From: Cytobacillus horneckiae
GTDB lineage: Bacteria; Bacillota; Bacilli; Bacillales; Cytobacillaceae
Direction: 5' to 3'
Assembly (NCBI RefSeq): GCF_002835735.1
Contig: NZ_PISD01000020.1
Location: forward strand, 1 to 64,000
DNA: 64,000 nt
A program made the translations under genes and the position numbers. Shown piece after piece: positions 7,319-15,948 of this stretch (position 1 is the stretch's first letter; the number at the start of each line of letters is the position of its first letter). The notes beneath the pieces were generated by a model, which worked only from the letters and a program-made list of their open reading frames with translations, ran no database searches and had not been told where the DNA came from.

Positions 7319-8452
7319 ATGAAGATTTCCACCTTGAAAAATGACCTCATAGCTTATAGTAAGACGATTGGGATAGATAAAATAGGCTTTACTACTGCCT
7401 CTACCTTTAATGGATTACGAAATCGCTTAATGAAGCAGCAGGAGCTTGGCTATCAATCCGGATTTGAAGAGCCAGATATTGAAAAAAGAGTGAATCCGGC
7501 ATTGCTAATGGATGAGCCGCAGTCAATTATTAGTATTGCCCTTGCTTATCCGACAAAAATGAAAACAAGGGTAGTGAGTAAACAAGGCGAACGTCGCGGA
7601 ATATTTTGCCGGGCATCGTGGGGAGAAGATTATCATTTAGTCTTAAAGGACAGGCTAACTAAGCTAGAGGCATATTTAATAGAAAAGGTACCAGATGTTA
7701 AGTTCAAAGCGATGGTAGATACTGGAGAGCTTTCCGATAGAGCAGTGGCTGAACGGGCTGGTATTGGCTGGAGCGGTAAAAATTGCTCTATTATTACACC
7801 GGAGTTTGGTTCGTATGTATATTTAGGAGAAATCATTACAAACATTCCATTTGAGCCAGATACACCATTGGAGGATCGGTGTGGCACGTGCAATAAATGC
7901 ATTGATGCTTGCCCCACAGGTGCGCTAGTACAAGGCGGTCAATTAAATGCACAGAGATGTATCTCATTCCTCACTCAAACAAAAGGGTTTTTACCTGATG
8001 AATTTAGAGATGAACTTGGAAATCGAATTTACGGCTGTGATACTTGCCAAACGGTCTGTCCAGAAAATAAGGGTAAAGATTTTCACTTCCATTCGGAAAT
8101 GGAGCCGGATCCAGAGATTGTAAAGCCTCTTTTAAAACCATTATTGCGTATAAGTAACCGTGAGTTTAAGGAGAAGTTTGGGCGGCTGTCTGGATCATGG
8201 AGAGGAAAAAAACCTATTCAAAGGAATGCAATTATTGCGCTTGCGCATTTTAAGGACAAAACAGCTGTGAAAGACTTACAAGAATTAATGAGTTCAGATT
8301 CTAGACCGGTGATTCGCGGAACAGCAGCATGGTCTTTAGGGAAAATTGGCGGTGAGGATGCATACGAGGCATTGCAAAAAGCATTAAAGGAAGAGAAGGA
8401 CCAAGAGGTTATTGATGAAATCAATAAAGGATTATTATTTATAGAAAAATGA
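7319..8452 (+). CDS. queG: Epoxyqueuosine reductase
   Basis: QueG reduces epoxyqueuosine to queuosine at position 34 of tRNAs for Tyr, His, Asn and Asp, using cobalamin and two [4Fe-4S] clusters. The 377-residue product has an N-terminal catalytic domain with VDTGELSDRAVAERAG. Ferredoxin-type cysteines are at 188, 191, 194 and 198, and at 240, 243 and 247. The C-terminus has HEAT-like repeats (about 300-377) for tRNA binding. The order queG-yhbB-trmL matches Bacillus subtilis yhbA-yhbB-cspR. An AGAGAGG site precedes the ATG, and a terminator follows. Confidence 0.96.
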   Translation: MKISTLKNDLIAYSKTIGIDKIGFTTASTFNGLRNRLMKQQELGYQSGFEEPDIEKRVNPALLMDEPQSIISIALAYPTKMKTRVVSKQGERRGIFCRASWGEDYHLVLKDRLTKLEAYLIEKVPDVKFKAMVDTGELSDRAVAERAGIGWSGKNCSIITPEFGSYVYLGEIITNIPFEPDTPLEDRCGTCNKCIDACPTGALVQGGQLNAQRCISFLTQTKGFLPDEFRDELGNRIYGCDTCQTVCPENKGKDFHFHSEMEPDPEIVKPLLKPLLRISNREFKEKFGRLSGSWRGKKPIQRNAIIALAHFKDKTAVKDLQELMSSDSRPVIRGTAAWSLGKIGGEDAYEALQKALKEEKDQEVIDEINKGLLFIEK

Positions 8453-8477
8453 GGGCGAAGGTTGCTCTCATTTTTTT
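8446..8477 (+). terminator. Terminator after queG
   Basis: An AATGAGGGC / GCTCTCATT hairpin, with one or two G-T pairs, is followed by T7. Confidence 0.75.
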
Positions 8478-8573
8478 GTTTATTAGCGGTTATAAAAAAA
8501 GCTTGTCAGAAAAACATTCTAATATGAAATGTGCTGGTTCTTCATATGAATGAATATGAAGGGAGTGAAAGAG

Positions 8574-9452
8574 ATGCGCGATCAACTTCAAGAATTAATG
8601 GAAAAACGGGTCAGGCAATGTGTGGAGGAAGCACGGAATACAATTTATACTTGTCCAAAAATCGAAAGAAAAAAAGAGAGCATGTATAAGCGAAATGCTG
8701 AAATTGTCAAAGCGAAAGCTAATGGTAAAATAATAAGTTCAGTTATTCAAACGGATGAATTGACATCTGTTCGCTACTCGGTTCATTTTCAATATTTAAT
8801 TAAGCAAAAAAATGAACTCTATATTGAAGAGGAAATTGAAGAACGATCCGCTGAATTTTATAAAAATGTACTTGTCGATGATAATGAGATGAATCCATAT
8901 CCAATAATTGAGGCACCAGCGGTCATACACGAAGATAATATTGAAGAAAGAAATTCCTACCCATATAAATATGATCGTCGTAAAGCTGTACAGTATGCAG
9001 AAAAATGGTGGAATAGCTATAATCCGGCTTTTAAAACCTTCGATGTGGATTGCACAAACTATATTTCCCAGTGCCTACATGCAGGGGACGGCCCAATGAG
9101 GGGCTATCCTAATAGAGGCAAAGGCTGGTGGATGAGGAGCAATAACTGGAGCTATAGTTGGACTGTAGCTCATTCAATGCGAACGCATTTGTCGAGCTCT
9201 ACAATCGGCTTAAGGGCAAAGGAAGTAAATAGTCCTGAAAAACTATTACTTGGTGATGTAATATGCTATGACTTTCAAGGCGACGGCCGGTTTGACCATA
9301 CAACGATTGTCACTGGTGTAGATGCTGAAGGATTGCCGCTAGTAAATGCTCATACGACGAATAGCAGAATGAGATTTTGGGACTATGAAGATTCCACAGC
9401 GTATACGCCAAATATAAAGTATAAGTTTTTCACTATCTGTGATGATCGCTAG
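8574..9452 (+). CDS. yhbB: YhbB-like protein with C-terminal amidase-type domain
   Basis: A 292-residue protein lacking a signal peptide. Residues about 1-120 are charged and helical with no recognised fold. Residues about 130-290 resemble the putative amidase domain of Bacillus proteins, a papain-like peptidase fold. The expected Cys is in VDCTNYISQCLHAG, the His in GRFDHTTIVTG, and a further polar residue in LVNAHTTNS. The ATG at 8574 is preferred because GGGAG sits 6-9 nt upstream. It lies between queG and trmL exactly as in B. subtilis. Substrate and physiological role are unknown. Amidase chemistry is inferred from the Cys-His pattern. Confidence 0.85.
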   Translation: MRDQLQELMEKRVRQCVEEARNTIYTCPKIERKKESMYKRNAEIVKAKANGKIISSVIQTDELTSVRYSVHFQYLIKQKNELYIEEEIEERSAEFYKNVLVDDNEMNPYPIIEAPAVIHEDNIEERNSYPYKYDRRKAVQYAEKWWNSYNPAFKTFDVDCTNYISQCLHAGDGPMRGYPNRGKGWWMRSNNWSYSWTVAHSMRTHLSSSTIGLRAKEVNSPEKLLLGDVICYDFQGDGRFDHTTIVTGVDAEGLPLVNAHTTNSRMRFWDYEDSTAYTPNIKYKFFTICDDR

Positions 9453-9515
9453 CCTTCTTAAACAAAGGCTGAAGTGGTATAATAGGTTTGAGAGTTTATA
9501 ATAGAGGTGAAAAAC

Positions 9516-9989
9516 GTGTCAGTACATGTAGTACTATATCAACCAGAGATTCCTAGTAATACAGGGAATATTGCACGTTCATGTGCAGCAACAGATACAA
9601 CATTGCATTTAATTCGACCCCTTGGTTTTTCTACAGACGATAAAATGTTGAAAAGAGCAGGCTTGGATTATTGGCAATTTGTTAATATTAATTATTACGA
9701 TTCAATTGATGAGTTTTTCGAGAAAAATGAAGGCGGGGAATTCTTCTATTTAACGAAGTTTGGCACAACGCCTCACTCGTCTTTTGATTACAGCGACAAT
9801 AATAAGAACTATTTCTTCATTTTTGGGAGAGAAACAACAGGTTTGCCAAAAGATATCATAGAAAATAACAAGGAACGTGCACTGCGCATTCCGATGAATG
9901 ATCATGTCCGCTCATTGAATCTCTCTAATACAGCTGCTATTCTTATTTATGAAGCATTAAGGCAGCAGGGCTATCCTAGTCTGGCCTAA
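9516..9989 (+). CDS. trmL: tRNA (cytidine/uridine-34-2'-O)-methyltransferase TrmL
   Basis: A 157-residue SPOUT-class methyltransferase that 2'-O-methylates the wobble nucleotide of tRNA-Leu isoacceptors. Both CAA and TAA leucine tRNAs are encoded at the start of this window. Family motifs are VLYQPEIPSNTGNIARSCAA, FGRETTGLP (motif 2) and RIPMNDHVRSLNLSNTAAI (motif 3, the knotted SAM pocket). The GTG at 9516 is chosen because AGAGGTGA lies 7 nt upstream; a GTG nine bases earlier is inside that ribosome site. This is the cspR position of B. subtilis. Confidence 0.96.
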   Translation: MSVHVVLYQPEIPSNTGNIARSCAATDTTLHLIRPLGFSTDDKMLKRAGLDYWQFVNINYYDSIDEFFEKNEGGEFFYLTKFGTTPHSSFDYSDNNKNYFFIFGRETTGLPKDIIENNKERALRIPMNDHVRSLNLSNTAAILIYEALRQQGYPSLA

Positions 9990-10004
9990 TAAACTTTAAC
10001 AAAT

Positions 10005-10037
10005 AAAAAGGGTCTGATTTTTCAGGCCTTTTTTTAT
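10005..10037 (+). terminator. Terminator after trmL
   Basis: AAAAGGGTCTGA and TCAGGCCTTTT form a stem with a bulge around a T-rich loop, followed by T7. Confidence 0.75.
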
Positions 10038-10121
10038 CTATATTAAAAAGAAAAACATTGACATTCGCCTGAAAGAAAGGGAGGATGCATCGTTTTTTCA
10101 ATATAAAAAGGAGTGATTTAT

Positions 10122-10871
10122 ATGAATACAATGATTAACCTAATTAATAATCATCGTTCAGTCCGCCACTTTGAGGACAAGCCATTATCTGAAGAACAGA
10201 TTCAAATGATTGTTACTTCTGCACAGGCTGCGTCAACTTCAAGCTTTATTCAGGCTTACTCTATCATTGGAGTGACAGATGAAGCTAAAAAGAAAAAATT
10301 GGCAGAGCTTGCCGGGAATCAGTCATTTGTTGAAACATGCGGGCATTTCTTCGTATTTTGTGCGGATCTGCATCGCCACAAGGTTGTTAGTGAAATGGAA
10401 GGAATAAATTTGACTGAATCTATTGAAAGTACTGAGAAGTTCATGGTGGGACTCATTGATGCAGCCCTTGCAGCTCAAAACGCTGCGCTCTCTGCTGAAT
10501 CCATGGGGCTTGGTATTTGTTATGTTGGCGGAATAAGAAATAATCTTCATGGCATTTGCGAAGTGCTTAAGACGCCTGAACATGTGATTCCCTTATTCGG
10601 ATTAGCTGTTGGTTATCCGGCTAGAGAGAATGAACAAAAACCAAGGCTGCCATATCATCATATTTATCATGAAAATGAATACGAACAAAGTCCAAACCAA
10701 TACAAGGTGGAGCTTGAGGAGTATAATAAAACCATTTCCGCCTATTATCACGAGAGAACTTCAGGAAAACGGGCGGATACATGGACAGAGCAAATGTCCC
10801 ATATGTTTGAAAAGAAAAAGCGAATGTATATGAAGGATTTTGTTCAGGAAAAGGGACTGGATAGAGTATAA
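10122..10871 (+). CDS. nfrA: FMN-dependent NADPH oxidoreductase, NfrA/nitroreductase family
   Basis: A 249-residue flavoprotein that closely resembles B. subtilis NfrA1, which has the same length. It uses NADPH to reduce FMN, nitro compounds and peroxides. Key blocks are NHRSVRHFEDKPL (FMN phosphate contact), SAQAASTSSFIQAYSIIGV, LIDAALAAQNAALSAESMGL and ICYVGGIRN, ending with the PLFGLAVGYPA flavin region. The ATG at 10122 follows AAAAGGAG by 7 nt. It is monocistronic, with its own terminator. Confidence 0.92.
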   Translation: MNTMINLINNHRSVRHFEDKPLSEEQIQMIVTSAQAASTSSFIQAYSIIGVTDEAKKKKLAELAGNQSFVETCGHFFVFCADLHRHKVVSEMEGINLTESIESTEKFMVGLIDAALAAQNAALSAESMGLGICYVGGIRNNLHGICEVLKTPEHVIPLFGLAVGYPARENEQKPRLPYHHIYHENEYEQSPNQYKVELEEYNKTISAYYHERTSGKRADTWTEQMSHMFEKKKRMYMKDFVQEKGLDRV

Positions 10872-10909
10872 AGAAAAACTGCTGGGATATTCTCAGCAGT
10901 TTTTCTTTA
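10870..10909 (+). terminator. Terminator after nfrA
   Basis: AAAGAAAAACTGCTG and CAGCAGTTTTTCTTT form a long stem. Its A/T-rich flanks make it usable from both strands, which also fits the convergent small gene that ends at 10918. Confidence 0.85.
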
Positions 10910-10917
10910 TATTGAAA

Positions 10918-11013
10918 TTATTTAATGTTTTTCCCAGGCTTATCATCATAGCCTGATGCAAAAATAGCTGCTAAAAATGCAACCATTACACCTAATATTA
11001 GTACAGTACCCAT
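10918..11013 (-). CDS. 31-residue predicted membrane microprotein
   Basis: An ATG at 11013 on the minus strand has a consensus GAAGGAGG site 8 nt upstream and opens a 31-codon frame. The product has one hydrophobic helix, VLILGVMVAFLAAIFASGY, followed by a polar tail DDKPGKNIK. The strong ribosome site and a clean single-pass topology argue that it is translated. I do not recognise a family. It lies convergent to nfrA and divergent from prkA. Confidence 0.65.
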   Translation of the reverse strand: MGTVLILGVMVAFLAAIFASGYDDKPGKNIK

Positions 11014-11198
11014 TATGTATAGCCTCCTTCTTCCTGTTAAGTACAAAAATCACACGATATAAGTTTATTATATCCTAATAAATCTAAATAGTGAATGCAA
11101 ATGATGGATAATCTTTGCAATAGTGGCATAGGATTTTTTATTAAGAGCATACTCAATCGTTAAAAAGATCGGATGCTTAGTAAACTAATTTTCAGTAA

Positions 11199-11227
11199 GC
11201 ATGTTTGAATGTCCGCTCGCATAGGCT
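11199..11227 (+). promoter_or_regulatory. Candidate sigma-E promoter for prkA
   Basis: A -35 GCATGTT (11199-11205), a 14-bp spacer and a -10 CATAGGCT (11220-11227) fit the mother-cell sigma-E pattern KMATATT-N13/15-CATACAMT well. prkA is sigma-E dependent in B. subtilis. It lies 40 nt before the start codon. No mapped transcript is available here. Confidence 0.5.
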
Positions 11228-11267
11228 ATATTAATCGTCTCTGATAATGTGACAGGGGGAGGTCCAT

Positions 11268-13163
11268 ATGGATATTCTGAGAAAAATTGAGATGTATAGA
11301 CATGAAGAGGAAAAGTTGAAATGGGAAGGGACTTTTAGAGAGTACTTAGAAATTATAAAAGAGAAGCCATGGGTTGCCCAGTCCGCACATTCCAGAGTGT
11401 ATAACATGATTAAGGACTCTGGGTTAGAAGAAGTGAAGGGGCAAAAAAAATACAAGTTTTTCAGCAATCAATTATTTGGCCTTGAGGAATCTTTGGAAAG
11501 ACTGGTGGAAGAATACTTTCATCCAGCTGCCAAAAGGCTTGATGTTAGAAAAAGAATTTTGCTATTAATGGGTCCTGTAAGCGGTGGTAAATCAACGCTT
11601 GTAACGATGTTGAAAAGAGGGCTGGAAGCTTATTCTCTCACAGATAATGGAGCGGTTTATGCTATAAAAGGCTGCCCGATGCATGAAGATCCTTTGCATA
11701 TGGTTCCGCATCATTTAAGAAAGGATTTCTATGATGAATATGGTATCCGCATTGAGGGTAATTTATCACCACTCAATATGATGCGCGTAGAACAGGAATA
11801 TAACGGGAAAATCGAGGATGTGGTTATCGAAAGAGTCATGTTCTCAGAAGATAAGCGTGTCGGAATTGGAACATTCAGTCCTTCAGACCCAAAATCACAG
11901 GATATTGCCGACTTAACGGGAAGTATTGATTTTTCAACGATAGCTGAATATGGATCTGAATCAGATCCGCGCGCATATAGATTTGATGGGGAGTTAAATA
12001 AAGCGAACAGGGGTATGATGGAGTTTCAGGAAATGCTCAAATGTGATGAAAAATTCCTTTGGCATTTGCTTTCATTAACGCAAGAAGGAAACTTTAAAGC
12101 AGGAAGATTTGCTCTTATCAGCGCAGATGAATTAATCGTTGCTCATACGAATGAAACCGAGTATCGTTCGTTTATTTCCAATAAAAAGAACGAAGCGCTA
12201 CATTCAAGGATTATCGTCATGCCAATCCCATATAACCTCAAAGTAACAGAAGAAGAAAAGATTTACGAAAAAATGATTCAAGAAAGCGATGTGGCAAATG
12301 TTCATATTGCCCCGCATACATTAAAAGTCGCTGCGATGTTTACAATTCTGACCCGTATGAAGGATCCGAAAAAAGGTGATTTGGATTTAGTTAAAAAAAT
12401 GCGTCTGTATGATGGCGAAAGCGTAGAAGGATTTAACCGCGCAGATGTAGAGGAAATGAAGAAAGAGCATGCAGACGAGGGAATGAGCGGGATTGATCCT
12501 CGTTATGTCATTAATCGGATTTCTTCAACGATTATACGTAAAGAGATTACATCGATTAATGCACTGGATGTATTACGATCTTTGAAAGAAGGTTTAGATC
12601 AGCATCCATCTATCACAGCTGAACTAAAAGAAAGATATTTAAACTTTATTTCATTAGCACGCAAAGAATATGATGAAATAGCGAAAAAAGAAGTGCAAAA
12701 AGCATTTGTTTATTCATATGAAGAATCTGCTAAAACATTGATGGAGAACTATTTAGATAATGTTGAAGCGTATTGCAATAAGGCGAAATTGCGCGATCCT
12801 TTAACGGGCGAAGAAATAAATCCGGATGAGAAGCTTATGCGCTCAATTGAAGAACAAATCGGTATTTCCGAAAATGCAAAAAAAGCCTTCCGTGAGGAGA
12901 TTTTAATTCGAATTTCTGCTTATGCAAGAAAGGGGAAGCGATTCGATTATAATTCTCATGATAGACTGCGTGAAGCCATTCAGAAAAAGCTGTTTGCCGA
13001 CTTGAAAGATGTTGTTAAAATTACTACGTCTTCAAAAACACCAGATGAACAGCAGCTTAAGAAAATTAATGAAGTAGTTGCACGTCTAATCGACGAACAT
13101 GGGTATAATTCAACTTCCGCAAATGAATTATTGCGTTATGTAGGCAGCTTGCTTAACAGATAG
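11268..13163 (+). CDS. prkA: PrkA serine protein kinase / AAA+ ATPase
   Basis: A 631-residue cytoplasmic protein of the conserved PrkA family. The N-terminal half is an AAA+ module with Walker A GPVSGGKS at residues 102-109. The C-terminal half resembles eukaryotic PKA-like kinase sequences. In B. subtilis it acts in the sporulating mother cell and localises to the forespore coat region; an ATP-dependent protease activity has also been reported. GGGGGAGG lies 7 nt before the ATG. It is followed by a small hydrophilic ORF and yhbH, the order seen in B. subtilis apart from the small ORF. Length and sequence show no damage. Confidence 0.96.
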   Translation: MDILRKIEMYRHEEEKLKWEGTFREYLEIIKEKPWVAQSAHSRVYNMIKDSGLEEVKGQKKYKFFSNQLFGLEESLERLVEEYFHPAAKRLDVRKRILLLMGPVSGGKSTLVTMLKRGLEAYSLTDNGAVYAIKGCPMHEDPLHMVPHHLRKDFYDEYGIRIEGNLSPLNMMRVEQEYNGKIEDVVIERVMFSEDKRVGIGTFSPSDPKSQDIADLTGSIDFSTIAEYGSESDPRAYRFDGELNKANRGMMEFQEMLKCDEKFLWHLLSLTQEGNFKAGRFALISADELIVAHTNETEYRSFISNKKNEALHSRIIVMPIPYNLKVTEEEKIYEKMIQESDVANVHIAPHTLKVAAMFTILTRMKDPKKGDLDLVKKMRLYDGESVEGFNRADVEEMKKEHADEGMSGIDPRYVINRISSTIIRKEITSINALDVLRSLKEGLDQHPSITAELKERYLNFISLARKEYDEIAKKEVQKAFVYSYEESAKTLMENYLDNVEAYCNKAKLRDPLTGEEINPDEKLMRSIEEQIGISENAKKAFREEILIRISAYARKGKRFDYNSHDRLREAIQKKLFADLKDVVKITTSSKTPDEQQLKKINEVVARLIDEHGYNSTSANELLRYVGSLLNR

Positions 13164-13231
13164 CACACATAGGCTCTATTAGTTTGAGAAATTTAATAAT
13201 CGGGTAAAAAACTAATAGAGGTGATTCTTTT

Positions 13232-13396
13232 ATGAAGAAAAATGAGGTAGAAGATATTCCGATAAATAGCTCTATGGCACCTACAGAAGAAGAAATGAAA
13301 AACCTGGGAAAAGAAATGGAACAAATGAAATCAAAAAAAGAATTAGCTGAAAATAATAAAACACCAGATCCAAAGCAGGAAAAGAACCCAAATTAA
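13232..13396 (+). CDS. 54-residue hydrophilic small protein
   Basis: An ATG at 13232 preceded by AGAGGTG, about 10 nt upstream, opens a 54-codon frame between prkA and yhbH. The product is highly charged and Glu/Lys-rich, with no hydrophobic segment. It has a predicted helix around TEEEMKNLGKEMEQMKSKKE and a Pro/Asn-rich tail. The 3' end overlaps the terminator stem. I do not recognise it. The context suggests a sporulation-linked small protein, but no motif supports a function. Confidence 0.7.
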   Translation: MKKNEVEDIPINSSMAPTEEEMKNLGKEMEQMKSKKELAENNKTPDPKQEKNPN

Positions 13397-13418
13397 TTTG
13401 ATTCGGGTTCTTTTTTTC
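13381..13418 (+). terminator. Terminator after the prkA-small ORF unit
   Basis: AAAGAACCC and GGGTTCTTT form a 9-bp stem followed by T8. It overlaps the last codons of the small ORF. Confidence 0.85.
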
Positions 13419-13798
13419 TTCCCGATTTGCTGGATGTTATAAATGGTCTGACGGAGCATTCCCGCGTTTAGAAAATATAAAATAAAAAAAGGCTTGTCCA
13501 AGCGGATAATCGCCTATTCGATTGTCTGAATTAATTGTAAATTATTTAGAGTTGTCGCATAGGATAGAGTAATCAACTTTTTTATCATTTGCAGTATAGA
13601 ATGACATGAAGAAAAAAATAGACCTGAAAATGAATTTCTTTTTCTTCAGCACTACAAGACTCGCCATTTGACGAGTTTTATTTCGTTTTACTTTTGATTT
13701 TGAATCAATGACCCATTTGACACTCGGAATATTGTATGTTTGCGGCTGAAAATGTGTGCATAAAAAAATGAAAAAAATAAAAAAGGAGGGCTTTATAA
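13419..13798 (+). promoter_or_regulatory. yhbH upstream region with candidate sigma-E promoter
   Basis: This 380-bp gap holds no ORF with a ribosome site. At 13537-13565 a -35-like GTAAATT, a 14-bp spacer and CATAGGAT resemble the sigma-E pattern, and the -10 differs by one base from the one before prkA. It would give a leader of about 225 nt. A weak ACTCG / CGAGT hairpin lies near 13660-13680. Sigma-E control of yhbH is known in B. subtilis; this particular site is inference. Confidence 0.4.
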
Positions 13799-14971
13799 AT
13801 GACCGAGGTTAATAACAATCATCAGTTTGTCGTTTCTCAAGAAGATTGGTCCCTCCATCGCAAAGGCCATGATGATCAGCAACGCCACCAAGATAAGGTG
13901 CAGGATGCGATACGCAATAATCTCCCGGATTTAATTACTGAAGAAAGCATTATCATGTCCAACGGTCGTGAAGTTGTAAAGATTCCTATTCGTTCTCTGG
14001 ATGAGTACAAAATCCGTTATAATTACGACAAGAATAAGCACGTAGGCCAAGGTGATGGAGATAGTAAAGTAGGAGATGTGGTTGCCAGGGATGGATCAGG
14101 CGAAAAAGGGCCAGGGAAGGGGCAAGGTGCTGGCGATCAGGCAGGCGAAGATTATTTTGAAGCTGAAGTTTCCCTAATGGAGATAGAAGAGGCTTTATTT
14201 AAACAGCTTGAACTGCCAAACTTGAAAAAGAAGGAACAAGATGAAATCCTCGTTGAAAACATTGAATTTAACGATATTCGCAAAACAGGATTAATGGGTA
14301 ATATTGATAAGAAAAGGACGATGATGTCAGCTTTTAAACGTAATGCCATGAACGGCAAAGCTGCCTTTCATCCCATTTATCAGGAGGATTTAAAATTTAA
14401 GACGTGGAATGAAATTGTAAAGCCGGAATCCAAAGCAGTTGTGCTTGCGATGATGGATACAAGCGGTAGTATGGGCATTTGGGAAAAATATATGGCAAGA
14501 AGCTTCTTCTTTTGGATGACACGCTTTCTCCGCACTAAGTATGAGACAGTTGAAATCGAGTTTATTGCTCATCATACAGAAGCAAAAGTTGTGTCTGAAG
14601 CAGATTTCTTTTCAAAAGGAGAGAGCGGAGGCACCATTTGTTCGTCCGCTTATCGAAAGGCTTTAGAATTAATAGATGCAAAGTATGACCCCGCAAGGTT
14701 TAATATTTATCCATTTCATTTTTCTGATGGAGATAATCTAACTTCTGATAATGCACGCTGTGTCAAGCTAGTTGAAGAGCTGATGAACGTATCGAGCATG
14801 TTTGGCTATGGTGAGGTGAACCAGTATAACCGCCATTCAACATTAATGTCTGCCTATAAAAACATTAAAAATGACTTATTCCGTTATTATATTTTGAAAC
14901 AGAAGTCTGATGTCTTTAGCGCAATGAAAAGCTTCTTCAGAGAAGAAGAGCAGAAAAAAATGTATGCATAG
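13799..14971 (+). CDS. yhbH: YhbH, UPF0229/DUF444 sporulation-associated protein
   Basis: A 390-residue cytoplasmic protein of the DUF444 family, about the B. subtilis length. The N-terminal third is polar with a Gly/Asp/Lys-rich low-complexity stretch around residues 80-120. The C-terminal half resembles a von Willebrand A fold, with an [10 protein letters not shown] motif that could bind a metal ion. DUF444 proteins co-occur with PrkA and SpoVR across bacteria and are thought to work with the kinase. GGAGGG lies 9 nt before the ATG. It is separated from prkA by a terminator, so it is probably independently transcribed. Confidence 0.95.
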   Translation: MTEVNNNHQFVVSQEDWSLHRKGHDDQQRHQDKVQDAIRNNLPDLITEESIIMSNGREVVKIPIRSLDEYKIRYNYDKNKHVGQGDGDSKVGDVVARDGSGEKGPGKGQGAGDQAGEDYFEAEVSLMEIEEALFKQLELPNLKKKEQDEILVENIEFNDIRKTGLMGNIDKKRTMMSAFKRNAMNGKAAFHPIYQEDLKFKTWNEIVKPESKAVVLAMMDTSGSMGIWEKYMARSFFFWMTRFLRTKYETVEIEFIAHHTEAKVVSEADFFSKGESGGTICSSAYRKALELIDAKYDPARFNIYPFHFSDGDNLTSDNARCVKLVEELMNVSSMFGYGEVNQYNRHSTLMSAYKNIKNDLFRYYILKQKSDVFSAMKSFFREEEQKKMYA

Positions 14972-15041
14972 TCAGTTTTGAAACTTTCAGAACTAAATTT
15001 TGAAATATTGTTATGAACGGTTCGGAAGGACGTTCTGAGAT

Positions 15042-15075
15042 AAAAAGAAGCGCTGTAAATCAGCGCTTCTTTTTT
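15042..15075. terminator. Bidirectional terminator between yhbH and the methyltransferase
   Basis: AGAAGCGCTG and CAGCGCTTCT form a perfect 10-bp stem with a 5-nt loop, A5 on the 5' side and T5 on the 3' side. It serves both convergent genes. Confidence 0.9.
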
Positions 15076-15820
15076 AATTTGATTTTCTGCATTTGATAAT
15101 TAATGTCGTGGGGATGGACTTTGCTTTTTTATCTGAATACCAGCGGTTTTGATGTTTTTCTACATCAGCTTCGGACATGCGCACTTCTTCAATCACTTTC
15201 TCAATAATAAATCCATTGTCAATTAAAGTGTTGATATATGTGCTTAATTTGATTTGCTGCATGATGGCAGGCCTCTTCCATGCTTCATGATCATAGAAAC
15301 CTTCCTCATGATAGGAGTGCTGAAAAAGTAATTCGGTGCCTACCTGTTTCACACGGTTATATAATGGGTGTTCCCAGCTAAAGATAAATGCGCCGCCCGG
15401 TTTTAAATAACTATGTATATTCATTATGGTTTGCTGCAAGTTTGTTGTCCATCCGATTGCGTAAATGGAATAGGCAATATCGAAATAATTTTCCGGTAAT
15501 CCAGGATTTGCTTCCATTGGCGCTTCGAATAATTGCACAGATGGACAGTTGGAAAGAACCTTTTCTGCAGTATGAATTTGTGTTTTTGAAAAATCAAGCC
15601 CCCAGAGCTCATCAGCCCCTTTATTATGCATATACAGGAGTGAATGCCCGCTTCCGCAGCCAATGTCCAGCACTTTTTTTCCTTGTATATGATCGAAAAG
15701 CATAATATCCTCTTCAGTGGGTGCAAGCGGACCATACTCAGGCAATGGGTTTCTTCCAAAGAACCTTTCAGCCTCTTCATCCCATGTTTGTTTATTTATT
15801 ATTATCGTTTCACTATTCAT
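15074..15820 (-). CDS. Class I SAM-dependent methyltransferase
   Basis: A 248-residue Rossmann-fold methyltransferase. Motif I is VLDIGCGSGHS (about residues 50-60), the acidic motif II is LWGLDFS, motif IV lies at FDIAYSIYAIGW and motif VI at LKPGGAFIFSWEHP. It lacks a signal peptide. The substrate is unknown; the architecture fits small-molecule methyltransferases such as the ubiquinone or cypemycin types. GGAGG sits 8 nt before the ATG. It is monocistronic and convergent with yhbH. Confidence 0.88.
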   Translation of the reverse strand: MNSETIIINKQTWDEEAERFFGRNPLPEYGPLAPTEEDIMLFDHIQGKKVLDIGCGSGHSLLYMHNKGADELWGLDFSKTQIHTAEKVLSNCPSVQLFEAPMEANPGLPENYFDIAYSIYAIGWTTNLQQTIMNIHSYLKPGGAFIFSWEHPLYNRVKQVGTELLFQHSYHEEGFYDHEAWKRPAIMQQIKLSTYINTLIDNGFIIEKVIEEVRMSEADVEKHQNRWYSDKKAKSIPTTLIIKCRKSN

Positions 15821-15948
15821 GTTAACGCCTCCTCTTCATTTAGTATTCTGCTTTTGACAGTATAATCCTCCATAATCATGTAGCTAGCTTAACCCTTTTA
15901 CTTATGTCATAATTTTTACAAAAGCAATACTGGGAGGAGTAGGAGAAT

